Shown here: positions 36,593 through 48,440 of the stretch, piece after piece
Layout: each line of letters opens with the position of its first letter
Position numbering within the stretch: the first letter of the stretch is position 1
Assembly (NCBI GenBank): GCA_022495005.1
Contig: JAGYXB010000036.1
Coordinates: 124,001 to 188,000, forward strand
Source of the DNA: Rhyacophila brunnea
Lineage: Eukaryota; Arthropoda; Insecta; Trichoptera; Rhyacophilidae
Length of the DNA: 64,000 nt
Direction: 5' to 3'
Notes under the pieces: model-generated
The model's input: the letters and a program-made list of their open reading frames with translations, nothing else
Databases searched by the model: none
What the model was told of the DNA's origin: nothing
Translations under genes and position numbers: made by a program

Positions 36593-38024
36593 ATTAAGAT
36601 TTTAATATTATTTATCAAACAAGTATAGTATTTTAATTTTTAATTCATATTTCTAAAACTATTGTGATGTCAATGTGACACGCGTATAAAATATATAAAA
36701 TATAGAAATCTCTTCTTTTAGAAACTGTATGGATAATTTCTTAAGTGAATATAATATTCTTGCCATAATACTTAAAATTCAACAGAAAAAATGATCAAAA
36801 TATATTTCAAAAATATATTTATTTGAAAAATAAATTCGTGTTGGTAGGTACTTAATTATATTAAATTTGAGGTTATGTTTTTAGAATAATATAAAATCAA
36901 CTCGGCTATGTGCGCAGAGCAATATAAATACATACAATTTATATTATATTCATTTAGATATGATTAATTGGACAAGGATATACGTTAACATGTCAAGCGT
37001 CGGATAAAAAATGAATTATGTATGACAACTGAAGTGAATCTTTCAAATGAAATAATATATATTTGAGCAGGAAAGAAATAAATTCATGTTTTAAGAGAGT
37101 TTCAAATTAAACATCACTACTCAAGATGTATACTTTATTTTGAAATACAATATATTATATTATATCATCTCAATTTGAAAACTACATAAGGTTCTATCTT
37201 GAACAAAAACTTCAAATAATTATCAACTGGGTATTATGTGATAATTTTAATTCTACGTAATGTGGAATTCAATAACTTAATAATGCCAGGAAATGCAAGA
37301 GGCCATGGAAGCTAATAAATTAGGGCGAACAATAAAACAATAACCTATTTATAAGATAACGGTTGCAAACATTAATTACCTTAATAATTTTATTAATCGA
37401 GTGAAGAAAAAAAGAATATTGACTAATTTTGTAAGTAAAGTACTTAAGCTTTTATTTTAACGGTCATAATAATATTGGTGTAATAACCAAAATTGCTATC
37501 TACTAGCAAAAAAAGTTGTCAAATATTATTTAAATAATAGTATACTGCTCTAAAAATAATATTTCACCAAATAAATGTTAACTCAATTAACACGTTTCTT
37601 TATCTATAAACTTTCAGTAATTTGGTAAAATAGCAAAAACTGAAAAAGATAATGGAAAGGCTCATCGTGAATGGAAATATATAATAGTTTATTCGGTGGC
37701 TTGACCATTGAGTAGGATATAATACAAGATACGTTTACTACAGAATACAGCGATCTCTGGAGAGATTTAGCTAGAACATATTTAAATAGAGACATGAATC
37801 TGAGCAGTAACACGAAAACAAAGATACATAATTTGGAACAAATTATAAACATACTTGCCGACACATCCGATCAATAAGCTAAGCGTTTTTAAATTGTGTG
37901 TATTATTTGTAAGATTACTAAAAAGAGTTTAATCAAAAATCTATATATTTATTGAACGTACATACACTTCTGAGAAAATATATTATAACCAATAGAATTT
38001 TTTTTTTTGAAAAAAGTAATATAC
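36593..38024. other. Non-coding, no feature seen
   Basis: The longest open frame (minus 37864-37604, 86 codons) has no recognisable motif and is probably accidental. Confidence 0.4.
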
Positions 38025-38145
38025 CCCGCAAGAATCGAATCTGCATCTCTCGGGTATCGCACTAACGCACTAAGACCACTATGTTAAGGGAGTCATACTT
38101 AATTGCGACAAATTTTAACTAACGGTTTTCAGTATTCACAGAAGC
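38025..38145 (-). repeat. tRNA-derived SINE head, family S4, second copy
   Basis: AGAATCGAATCTGCATCTC (B-box complement) and AACGCACTAAGACCACT (A-box side) are followed by CATACTTAATTGCGACAAAT, matching the segment next to the head at 13725-13840. Confidence 0.4.
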
Positions 38146-38280
38146 GCTTTCCAAATTGAGCTACTATTGGCGATCGGCTTTTGTATTTTAAATCAAAGTA
38201 GGTATTACTTTAATTACTAACCGATGTCGCAGTCACTCCAAGATTTTTTGTTGTAACTCACTTGAACTTGCTAATATTTA

Positions 38281-38363
38281 TTAATTAACTATTTTTTTAT
38301 TCAATGAATGTTATATTCTTAAATCTTGTGAATTATTCGTAGAATAAAAAAAATAGTTAATTA
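38281..38363. mobile_element. 83-bp palindromic mini-element flanked by TTAA
   Basis: TTAATTAACTATTTTTTTATTC is mirrored by GAATAAAAAAAATAGTTAATTAA (arms of about 22 bp). The centre TTGTGAATTATTCG also occurs at about 31363 and, inverted, at about 13607. The TTAA at both borders would fit a piggyBac-type target, but this is suggestive only. Confidence 0.5.
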
Positions 38364-38958
38364 AAATATATATGTTATTATTATGTGATGTAATCTAAAG
38401 GTGATAAATCTCATGAAATTACGTGAATATATACAAGTATATACATCTGTATATACCGCATACATGTGTACCTGTCGCATAACAACTGATGAGTAACGTC
38501 AGGACTGGATTGACTCACATTTATTTCTTTCTGAAATAAGAAAACTGGTGGGTAGATATTTACGCAAAGCATTTTTCTGGAGTGAACTCAGACGGAAAAT
38601 GGGTCAGGAAATTCTGGCGCCTGCCTTGGCACTATGACTTAGATAATATGGAGTGTGAAATTTAGATCCTTGGTAATGATTTCTTTACGCAGTATTTTAC
38701 CTATCCATTAGTGAACCTGGCACATTTTCAGTTTTACTACAGAAACAGCTGTTGACATTCATAGTTTTTCTAATATTAATGAGAGTGTTTATAAAATAAC
38801 CATAGTATTTTTTTATACACCACTCAGTGATCAATGTAATAGATAATTTGATATCAATGTTCTAACATTGACACCTCGTATCTGACGTTCAATATTTTCG
38901 ATAGGGGGAATTTAGGTGTTATAAAATAAACTAAAATATTGTTGCGCTAAGCGTATTT

Positions 38959-39350
38959 TACAACGTTTTTATTAGGTCGTATTCTTATTGTCCGGTACAA
39001 ATCTTGCAATCGATTTTTAACTAACTTCAGCCAATGCATTCTTTTAATACTTTTAGCCATCTTAAATTCATTTCCAGTTAATTCTGTTTTGTATGAAAAG
39101 TTATATCGGAAGAAATCCGTAATCAAATCCACTATTATTGGTTGCTAAGGATCTGGGGTCTTAGCAACTAAATTATTAATATATACGTGCGTTACTATGG
39201 AAATCAATATGAGTGTCAAAATGACATCTCAGTATTATTTCTATCAAATACATTTTTTTTGATCGTTTAAGCTAGTAAAGTCAAGTTTATATGGTTCAAC
39301 AGAATGTAAAAACGTTGTATATAAAAAGTTCTTTTTATCTTGTAATTATT
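38959..39350 (+). mobile_element. HINE-like element, copy 3 (internally shortened)
   Basis: It starts ACAACGTTTTTATTAG, has inverted AAAAACGTTGT near 39308-39318, the same ATAAAAAGTTCTTTTTAT hairpin at 39321-39338 and the TGTAATTAT end. It is about 390 bp, against about 480-500 bp in copies 1 and 2, with internal deletions near 38990 and 39030. Confidence 0.65.
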
Positions 39351-39990
39351 TGTTTTTATTTAATTTAATTTGTTTATTTTTGTATAACATTTTAACTCCC
39401 CCCTGCACAAAAATATGAATGTCAGATACTAGGTTTAGAACATCGAAATGTAGTTTTGATAATAATGATGGTACATGTTAGTCGATTTTGTCTGTATCGT
39501 AACATAACCTAACCTAACTAATATACTATCCATAATATTATATTATGTCTTAACTTATATATGCATTTCGACAGAATTTTAAAGATAGTCATAATATATA
39601 TTATTTTCACTACATAATTATTTGAAAAAAAAAACTATTATATAATGTATAAAATATCTACACTATAACTTAGATATAATATGTAATCAAATTATATCAT
39701 TAATAATAATAATATGATACAGCACTTAACGTGAAAATATTTTTTAAAAACATTGAAAGTTAAATTTGAATTACACCATATTAAATAAATCTTAATTAAT
39801 AGGTATTCATATTGTGGAATACTGATGAAAAAATAATGTTTAAGGTTTTGTAGAATAAATGTAGATTTGTCAAAATAAATTAAACATATGATTGTATACA
39901 GCTTCAATAGTATGCAACTGTCAAACATGCTATAAAACAGCTGGGCTGAACTGTCAATCATGCAACGCTCTGTCAGTTTGATAATAACTC

Positions 39991-40070
39991 ACCGCCTCCA
40001 GTAACGCAGGCTGATTTGTCAATAAAGAAAAAACACGCGGACGATATGAGTGTATCGCACAACTGTCAAA
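39991..40070 (-). other. Possible small exon next to the unrecognised fragment
   Basis: On the minus strand an acceptor-like AATATAAACAG is followed by about 80 nt open in one frame (including SCAIHSYRPRVFSLLTNQPA) and a good donor GGCG/GTGAGT near 39991. GC is raised. It could be a downstream exon of the fragment at 40294-40530, or a chance match; the first piece ends in a stop, which argues against direct joining. Confidence 0.25.
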
Positions 40071-40293
40071 AATTCCACTGTTTATATTGTCAATGAAGAA
40101 AATCACTACCACCTTAGGCAAATTAATTTGCAGATAGAGTAAAAGGATTTATTTTTTTATTTTTCCACTCGTTGCAAAGTTATGGTAATTAAAACTGAGG
40201 ATACGTTCACAATATCAATGAAGATAAATCCAAGGCCCTCGAGGGTGGTTTTTTTTCAATAACAGCGTTTGATGTATAGGATAATAGACAAAA

Positions 40294-40530
40294 CTAGAGG
40301 CAAAAACGCTCTATCGATATCGTTGTCGGTTTCGAACTGATCCCCGAAACTATTTTCAACGCGTTTTCGGCTTTGGCAATTGAAGTGAGTGGGCGAATAG
40401 GTACCCCTTTAAAGTCGCCTACAGCTAACAGACGTATAGCGAAACAGTCATTGGCAAGTTTGTCACTCAATATCGAAGTAATTTGAATGCGCCCAGATCG
40501 ATTTCTCTCGGAAAATGACATCGTCATCTA
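40294..40530 (-). pseudogene. Unrecognised coding-like fragment
   Basis: A minus-strand open frame of 77 codons ends in TAG at 40296-40294. It has coding-like composition and a protein-like central stretch (LLAVGDFKGVPIRPLTSIAK around residues 33-52). A CAAACAATAG acceptor-like site lies exactly before the ATG. I do not recognise the family. No convincing donor or further exon is seen apart from the short stretch at 39991-40070. It may be an exon of an undetected minus-strand gene or a gene/transposon fragment. Confidence 0.35.
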
Positions 40531-42493
40531 TTGTTTGCAGTTGTTGACGAAACTATTGCAACCGGAAATAATTATGGAGGAGAGAAAAAAGTATTTTTGT
40601 AAAATACGTAGGTAGTTAATTTGAAATTTTCAATTGAATATACAGTACATACCTACTTAAATATTAATGTATTAAAAACACATAAGAGTAACAAATAATA
40701 CATAATATTTTCCGCAACAACAAAACTAATAAATGTAATTATTTATGAGAGTAAAATGTTGTATTTTTTATTTTAAAATCATGTTCGCGATAAAAATATA
40801 TTTTTGAAAGTTCATCATATTTTATACTACATATAATAGTTAACTTGGTAACACGTTTCTGTTATTTTTATAGGTGCAAAATAACTCAAAGCAATTCCAT
40901 AAACAAGGCGTTTATCTACAATAATAAATCGTTAACCAATGCATTCGATTAGATTAGAATCTCCAATTGGCCTTTTTTTATACAACCGAATATTCTAATC
41001 AGATGCATTTGGAATCAACTATTAATTGTGCTACTCAACGACTGTTCATGAGCGGCCGTGTTAAAAAAATATCACGCCTGACAATTAACTGCCTGAATAC
41101 GACATAATTTGATTTTGGAGTTAAATGATATTAAAAGAGCCTTGCCGATATATACCTACTAAAAAAATTAAAAATATGATGCCCGTTGGGAAAACTTATA
41201 TTTATCGGATTCGCGCCAATGTAATTTACCAAATTAATAAGCTTCGGGCGAATGACGAAATTAACTACTAAAATTGTGCTAATTTTCGTGTAGGTATAAG
41301 TTTTTGTGTTTTATATCAAGGCTGAAATTCCGACGTCCGTATTCTTTGAATAAAATAAATAGTTTATTTTTAATAATATATATTGATAGCAAACATGGGT
41401 CATTTGGAATTATTTTAATGCGTAGAAAAAAATGAAAACCTAATAAAATTAAAAGTGGTCGATAAATATGTTTATCTGAGAAAATATAACCTTCGTATTA
41501 AAATGCTTTGGGAGGTTTTTTACTATAAAATGTAAATATACATTAATTATTAATAAATGGATATAAAAGTTAATTTTATATAATTATTTTAAAGTTAAAG
41601 GAAGGTAATATATGTTAAAGAGGCTCATAGCCGTGGTGACCATTTTGTTTATATATACATCAAAAGATGTAAAGATTAAAAAAATATTAAAAAATATTTT
41701 GTTAAATTTAAAAAAAAGCAAATCGTTTCGTTTTCAAAAACAATTTATTTCTTACAGTAAGTACCAATTAAGTTTAAAAAATGATGTCATTATCATTAGT
41801 CAACTAATAATACATATCGGTCAAGGTCTGGATCTCCATTTAGTGAACTATATCTAATCAAACTCATGTACTTGACCTTGAAACTGTCAAGGACCGCAAG
41901 TCAATTACGCATTCCATGCTAATTTTAAAAATCTCGTTTGAGTTTCTTGCTAATATATCGAGCGAGCTTTTTTACAACCCTGTTTGTTAACGGTGTATAT
42001 GTTACATCTAAATTAAATGGTATATTATTTGTAGTATGTATAAACTTCTGATTTAATTCTTTGAGACTCATAATATTAACATGATTCGTCTTTAAAGATG
42101 CCGTAAATTAAATAATATAATTTACATAACTGGATTATTACACTATGTAAGTATATATTATTTAATAATGAATCAAAAATGAAAATATATAAATGCATAT
42201 GAAAAATAGTTTCACACTAAAAAGGGCTTTTATTCATTAAACACGTAAGGCCATCTATACGGTAAGTTTTAACGTTTCTATATCCCTATCCAAAACATTT
42301 TAACATGGCGGTACTAAGGTACTGAAGATAAAAATATATCCAAACGGATACTGATCTGATCTCTGATTAAATATCTAACCAAGAAAATTAAATCATATAC
42401 TTACTATTAACAGTATTAGAAATATAAATTTATTGTATTTTTATATATCATAATAAACGGATATTAGCTACTTTCCCAACATGTTAAATTTAT
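40531..42493. other. Non-coding with one imperfect inversion
   Basis: Imperfect inverted segments with ATGCATTCGATTAGATTAG and CTAATCAGATGCAT occur at 40937-41010. An 81-codon open frame at 41612-41857 is lysine-rich, as expected for random AT-rich DNA, and is not called. Confidence 0.4.
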
Positions 42494-42616
42494 GCTCTGT
42501 ATCCAAACACACATTGAAAAACAATACGTATGTGATTTTTTTAGACCCGGGATTCGAACTTGAAAGTCTCGACTTACCAAGCCGATACATTAGCACTCGG
42601 CGATCGCGGGCTCATC
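42494..42616 (-). repeat. 5' part of an S1-type SINE, minus strand
   Basis: CACATTGAAAAACAATACG (complement of the CATATTGTTTTTCAATTTGTG body segment) is followed by ACCCGGGATTCGAACTTG (B-box complement) and a tRNA-like head ending GGCGATCGCGGGC. The tail is missing. Confidence 0.55.
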
Positions 42617-43730
42617 CCGAATACATATATAATTACTGTTTACTTTTAAAAGTACCTACACGTTTATTGAATTTTAACTATTATACCTACTATTACATCA
42701 TAATATATAAATCCTAATACAATTATAAAATTAACATGCATGCTACCAAATTAGTTACGGCTTATTCAGTGTATTAATGTAAGCTAACATTACAAATATC
42801 TTTGTTATAACTGTGCAATATGCAATACAAAATAATCCAAATTATCTTTGATTATTTACATGGTTATCAAGGGATAAATAGTCGTATATTTTTATATAGA
42901 AACCTATTAACTATACTTAGTATGTTTTTTTGTTAAGTAACTATATTGATAAACCAATTAATTATAATATATTCATAAATAGTCATTTTTCTAGATACCA
43001 CAACATAAATTAAATGGATTGTGAACTATTCAAATATTTAACGATTTATTTTCTTTTTATATAACATTAAAAGCTTCATCACCACAGTTGAATATGCAGT
43101 TCTAAATTAAGCACTTCTTAATTAGTGGATGGATGCACATAATAATTAATGCACTAACTTTCTGTTTCACAACACACAAAAGTGGTGACCACACAGATAA
43201 GTTATTTTGGCAACACCAGCTGACACATGTCACGTCTGAATCTATGTGTGGATGAGAATTTAGTACGTCACAGTTATTTTCTTATAGGGGTGCATAAAAA
43301 GCATCAATTATTAATTATTCATATAAATATATATAACTGGCGATTATATAAAATATCTAAATCGGTATTAGTGAGTATATTAAATTCATTGGAAAAATTA
43401 TATTTAATTATATGTGTACATAATATAGTTGAAAATATATTGGTTAGTAGCCATTTCTTGTCTTGCTAGTAGCGTGATAACAAAGATAACACATCGGCAA
43501 GGTTATACACCTGTGTAATAAAAATAATGTATATTCTCATTAGGTTGGTATCCATGGAGCTTTACAACGTGTTTATTTTACAAATTGCACGAAACTATAA
43601 ATTATACTTCTTTAAATAATAAAAAACATGGAATATAATTTTTATTGAAGAAATAATTATTATCTAACATTTACTTTTTATATAGATTATTTTACGGATA
43701 TTTATTGGTTCACAATAAGTAGGTAACAAT
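42617..43730. other. Non-coding, no feature seen
   Basis: AT-rich with no supported gene; an 80-codon open frame (43227-43469) has no recognisable motif. Confidence 0.4.
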
Positions 43731-43743
43731 ATCAAACAATGCA

Positions 43744-43930
43744 CATCTCGTGATGCAGTGCGTAAGGCGCTGGTTTTCCACACGAGAGTTCCAGGTTCGA
43801 TTCCCGGTGAGGACTCAATATTTATGTATTTTTCTCAAAGTTTGGGTGTTTGTGATTGTTCAAAATTACTGACAACCACCTTGTACTAAAAAGCAAGGAT
43901 ATGGTTATTAATAATTAAAAAAAAAACAAC
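43744..43930 (+). repeat. Full-length tRNA-derived SINE with 13-bp target duplication
   Basis: The tRNA-like head has an A-box-like TGATGCAGTGCG (43751-43762) and a good B box GGTTCGATTCC (43794-43804). A unique body of about 110 bp ends in a run of A. The 13-bp sequence ATCAAACAATGCA flanks it exactly on both sides (43731-43743, 43931-43943). The perfect duplication shows a fairly recent L1/RTE-type insertion. The body differs from family S1. Confidence 0.88.
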
Positions 43931-43943
43931 ATCAAACAATGCA

Positions 43944-45195
43944 TTAGTTACAAAAAAACAATTACTTCACTTAAAGTTTTGACTAGTATTTGCCAATGAA
44001 GACTTACAAATTTGTCACGTGATCGACCTTTGACCTTTCAATATAATAACGGTAATATCTTGCACTAAATATTGTCATTTTTGTATCAAATAATATGTTG
44101 TAAGTTGGCTAGTAACAATAATTAAAACTGGAATGCTTGTTTATAGTTTGACAATGGAATTTGTGATTGGTCATCTAAATGCTATCTAAATATTTTGGTA
44201 ATACATGAATTCATGAACTTGCATAATATGTGAATAATTAAGATTTTAGTCAATATTGGCGGTTTATTTCAATATAGCCCGTTCCTCATTTAATTTTAGG
44301 AAATAACTGTTTCGATAAATAGAAAGTATTGTTAAGAATTGGTTCTTGCTGTTTTTAAGAGTTTTGTTACAAAAAAATCTGCAAGGCCAAATGAAATGCT
44401 GTTAATTTTAACCGATGATCATACATCTATTTTTATTCAGTTTTCTTTTCATATTTGTATATACTCCATACTTTAAAAAATGTTGTTTTAAAAGTCTCTA
44501 TATACGTAGGTATGTTTTTAGATTAAATATTCAACAGGCTCTCAGTAAATATTAAAAATAATAATATTAATAAAAGTCTTATAACAAAATCAATGTTCAT
44601 ATTAAATATATTAATATATTTATTATATTAAATATTCTTAAATTTATCTTTGAATTTAAAATACTTAGTTATTAGTATATTCCACAGATTTTTGCAACCA
44701 GATGACTGTTATGAAATTCATTTCAAATAATATTCTCTATTCAATTTTTTATGATATTTATTATTTAACTTATACCACAGTCTAGAATTATTTCAACAGG
44801 AAGGAATGATTTTTGTAGCAAGTAAAGTTTATTGGTGGAATTCTACTGGGCACGTAAATAATTCAACGAAGCTGTAACAAACCAGGCTTCAGCTATGAAA
44901 AACTCCATAGAGTTAAAATCAAATATATCATATCTATAAAAATAATGACATCGAACGTTTGTAATATCTGAATCGTACAAAGTACCAGCTAAAACAACGA
45001 GGTTTGTTTTTACAAATGCCATTTTTTACATAACTAGAATGAAAAATTAATTCTGACCATATCGCAATAAAGATGTTCGCATTTAAATCTTCAAGCATTA
45101 TTGTCATATACCGCTGTTGCGTCCACTTACATAATGGCACATACAATTTATATCTCACATTGTAAATGTTTAATTGAAAAATAAATTTTACCTAT
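43944..45195. other. Non-coding, no feature seen
   Basis: AT-rich, no repeat matched. The 74-codon minus frame at 45158-44934 lies downstream of the possible exon at 45412-45196 but shows no conserved pattern. Confidence 0.4.
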
Positions 45196-45412
45196 TGTAA
45201 ATTCGCGTACTTTCACCCAAAGCTGAGCCCTTGAAATGTATTGTAGAATTTTGGAATCCCTGTGCGGATGACACATACCGGTTAAAACGGTTTCATTTTT
45301 TTTTTCACAAATTGCAAATTTTCGCGTAACCCCTGACACAGTTAGAGCTTCATATACACCTGATTTGGAATCACTGCTTTGACATATTCTTATAACTTGC
45401 CTACGTAAATAT
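45196..45412 (-). pseudogene. Possible isolated exon of a secreted, Cys-containing protein
   Basis: A minus-strand open stretch is bounded by an acceptor-like ATATTTACGTAG (near 45413) and a donor-like AATAG/GTAAAA (near 45195). Its translation has spaced cysteines (IRICQSS, FAICEKK, GMCHPHRDSK) and a beta-rich tail (QLWVKVREFTIG), loosely like CUB-type extracellular domains, but the family is not certain. The surrounding DNA shows no sister exons, so it may be a decayed fragment. Confidence 0.3.
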
Positions 45413-46872
45413 TGAGATGTAATCAGTAATATGGAAATCATTGCAGAGTAACACTGTTCGTTTGAGCATTTTTTAAATGGTACCCAATATATATGTTGAT
45501 TTTACTAGGAAGTAAATTTTAAAAAATGATGAATTATTGCAGTAACTATTTCATTGAAATGCATGCTCATAGTGATCTTTTGTCCTTCAATATAAAAGAA
45601 GAAGCTCGACCATGTTTTGGATATCTGTTCTGTGTAGTGTAGTTAAAATCCAACATGTTATTTCATGACTTTGATAAAATATTTCTTTTTGTACTGATTT
45701 AAATAAAATCCACATTGGAAGCGTATAATGCGCTCAAGTTTATATATAAAAACAAAACTTTTCGGTCCGTATCGACCGCAAAATGTGGAACGTGTACAAT
45801 ATTTTGAACGATGACTCATCCTCGCTGCAATTATTTACAACTCTAAATGCTATTGCATCCCTAGAATGCATTGACAGACAACATCCGGTCAAGCCATTCA
45901 CGGTTTTGAGTTACAGATAAATAATTATGTTCAAAAATAGACGAAATTATCAAGACTAAGAAATTTTTGGACACCGCACAGTGTTATTATTATAACTCCT
46001 GTGTTAACTCTGCCAAATATTGCTTAAAAATAAGCTGCCAGAATATTTTGTTACTGATACCCAGCACGTAATGAAAGTTGGTGGTATAATTTTTCATGTC
46101 TTAGTCATAGCGTATTTTTTTCTAAAAATAATATTTTGATACTCAGTTTAAATTCTTAAAAACAGTATCATTGGATTTTGACGTAGAATGTCTCTGTACT
46201 CAGCAAGGTGAGTCGCCAATAATGATGTCCAAAAAATGTGACTTATAATCTTTATAGAAATACACATAGTGAAACAAAAATTAAACCATTGTTGGTAGAA
46301 TATGTCCTATATTAGTATAAGGTTAAACAGATCTGTTTATATGTTTCCTAAACTATCATATTAAATTATTATGTATCCTTAATAGCACGTAAAAGACTTA
46401 AAGTTAAATTTGACTAACCAGATAATATAGTAAGCTAAAAATAGTATAAAATTGCATTTTGGTCACCGCAATAATGTCAAATACTATAAATTTAAAAATC
46501 GGAAAACTGACATGAAACAAAATGATTTGACGTATAGATAATATTGATGTCATTTACTTAAAAGTCTCGGTCAGGTTGAATGTATTTATTAAAAAGAGTG
46601 ACCGTTGAAAGTTTATTCGACTAGATTCTAGCGTTTGCGAAACACTAATTTAAACGAAATAAATATTTTTTTATCACTGATCAATATTAGGTTAATGATT
46701 TCGGTACGTATATTTTGTAATGATTAATTTTAAGCTTTTTACTATCGTAATAAGGCTGCATAAAGATTTTATTTGAAAAAATATTATTTTAAGCTTATTT
46801 ACTTTAATAATGTGTCTTGTTTCTACAATCCACTGGTAACTAATTTCTACCATAAATAAGCCTTAGTTGAAT
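45413..46872. other. Non-coding, with one GC-richer patch
   Basis: 45760-45930 is less AT-rich but has no clear exon structure. The remainder is featureless. Confidence 0.35.
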
Positions 46873-47138
46873 ACAAATCGTCGTTGTAGGATTGGTTTCC
46901 CAAATAGACCAAATGTTCAGGAGACAAAAACAAATTTCATAATCCTATATTTAAATACATGGAGATATTTAAATTGTTATTTTTACAGCATATGAATGAT
47001 GTATTCATTACCATTACAAAGTAATTTAAAGAAAGGGATGGTTCTAGTCCAATTAGATACAAAAAAACATTCTGTATTAAGAGGTAGATTTCGACAAAAA
47101 CGGATATTCGGAAAACCAATCCTATAGCGACGAAATGT
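46873..47138. mobile_element. MITE with 35-bp imperfect inverted ends
   Basis: ACAAATCGTCGTTGTAGGAT and TGGTTTCCCAAATA on the left are mirrored by TATTCGGAAAACCAATCC and TATAGCGACGAAATGT on the right. The interior of about 190 bp is non-coding; the two small minus-strand open frames across it are accidental. Confidence 0.6.
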
Positions 47139-47334
47139 ATATGGCCCAATTATATAATAACTATCTTTCATTTTCAATGCATAAGTTGAATGTAGTAGAT
47201 TTGTTTCAGTAGTATTGTTTAAATTTACGGGGAGATTACAACTGTCTACCTATTAATTCAAGATTTTAATAAATATAATGTTACGTGATGCCTGTTAATT
47301 TAATTTTCAGTATTCACTAAATATCGTTCTATAC

Positions 47335-47440
47335 GTCAGCGGCCATTTGCTACGCGTTCGCCATATTGGAAATTCGCTTTCCCCACCTGACAGCTGCAGA
47401 GTAGGCGGGAAAAACAATGGATGCGCCATTTTAAATCAGC
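47335..47440. promoter_or_regulatory. Short GC-rich block with GCCAT motifs
   Basis: About 100 bp contain GCGGCCATTTGC, CGCCATATTGG and a CAGCTG E-box in AT-rich surroundings. GCCAT is the core of Pho/YY1 sites. Regulatory function is inference. The 92-codon plus-strand open frame at 47421-47699 lacks protein-like features. Confidence 0.25.
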
Positions 47441-48117
47441 CGTCAAGGAATTCGATTGCAAACAAAATTATATCCGTCACAAGCTTTTAGTTGTGTCTGT
47501 GCCGCATTGTATTTTAGTCACAGGGCATTTTGATTGTGTTGGTGTGACGTTTGGTCGATCTGTCGACGTCTGGCGGCAGATAAGATTCTTTGACAATCTA
47601 TTTGGACCACCTATCTTTTGTTTTGCAATGTTATCACTAAGAAGAGTAGGTATGACAATAGATGGCGCGGGTATGATTATGGTTGGTTATACTCGTTAAT
47701 AAAAACCTATTCCGACATAAGACAATTAATTAATTTATTAGTGTAATATCTATACAGGTTTGTCTATGGTTATTGAAAATAATAATTTTAATAAATCATA
47801 ATAATACCAAAGTATGTATTGATAACATAATATGATAAAATAACCCTTTTCTATACAGACAAAACTTTTATATGATAGTTGCGCCTTCAAAACCGACGAC
47901 ATATTTGTAAACATATGGCTATATATACCTACAGGAGAGACACAATTCAAGAATATAACTGTATTTCATTTTATATTAAATTTATTGTTTCGTGAAATAT
48001 TCACTTTTACAATAAATATTATTTATACCCTTCCCGTAAAGAATCTACCTAACGAAGATGCTTTGTATACGTATAGGACAGATAACGACTAGTTTCTAGT
48101 AAGTATGTGCTACTACC

Positions 48118-48440
48118 GCCATCTTGGAAACTAGTGTCGGGTTTTAAATGTTCAGTCATTTTTTTAAATGGTGCTTTAGATGCACATTTCATTAATAAAT
48201 ATATCAACATACCCGTTACACAATTTCAAAATTTTAATTCAATATTCAAGTTTAAAATTTGTTGTCTGCATTTACTTCCTACCCTACAGCTCGATAACCG
48301 TTTCAAATACGATAACATTATTATTAATATATGTTTTTTTTATTTTATTCAATATTTATTTAAATTATTTTTCGATGTTTCAGTCGTTAATTGAGATATA
48401 GCTGGGAAATTAAAAATCATCCACCATTTTCCAAGATGGC
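48118..48440. mobile_element. MITE-like repeat with GCCATCTTGGAAA ends
   Basis: GCCATCTTGGAAA at 48118 and TTTCCAAGATGGC ending at 48440 are perfect inverted repeats. Similarity outside them is weak and no target duplication is clear. The ends contain the AAGATGGC core of YY1/Pho-type sites. Confidence 0.5.

Noticed and set aside
43744..43815. Possible functional tRNA gene
   Set aside because: It is embedded in a SINE with an A-rich tail and target duplications, and no full cloverleaf can be drawn.
47421..47699. 92-codon plus-strand open frame
   Set aside because: Starts in a GC-rich block, but the translation shows no domain, signal or compositional coherence, and there is no splice support.
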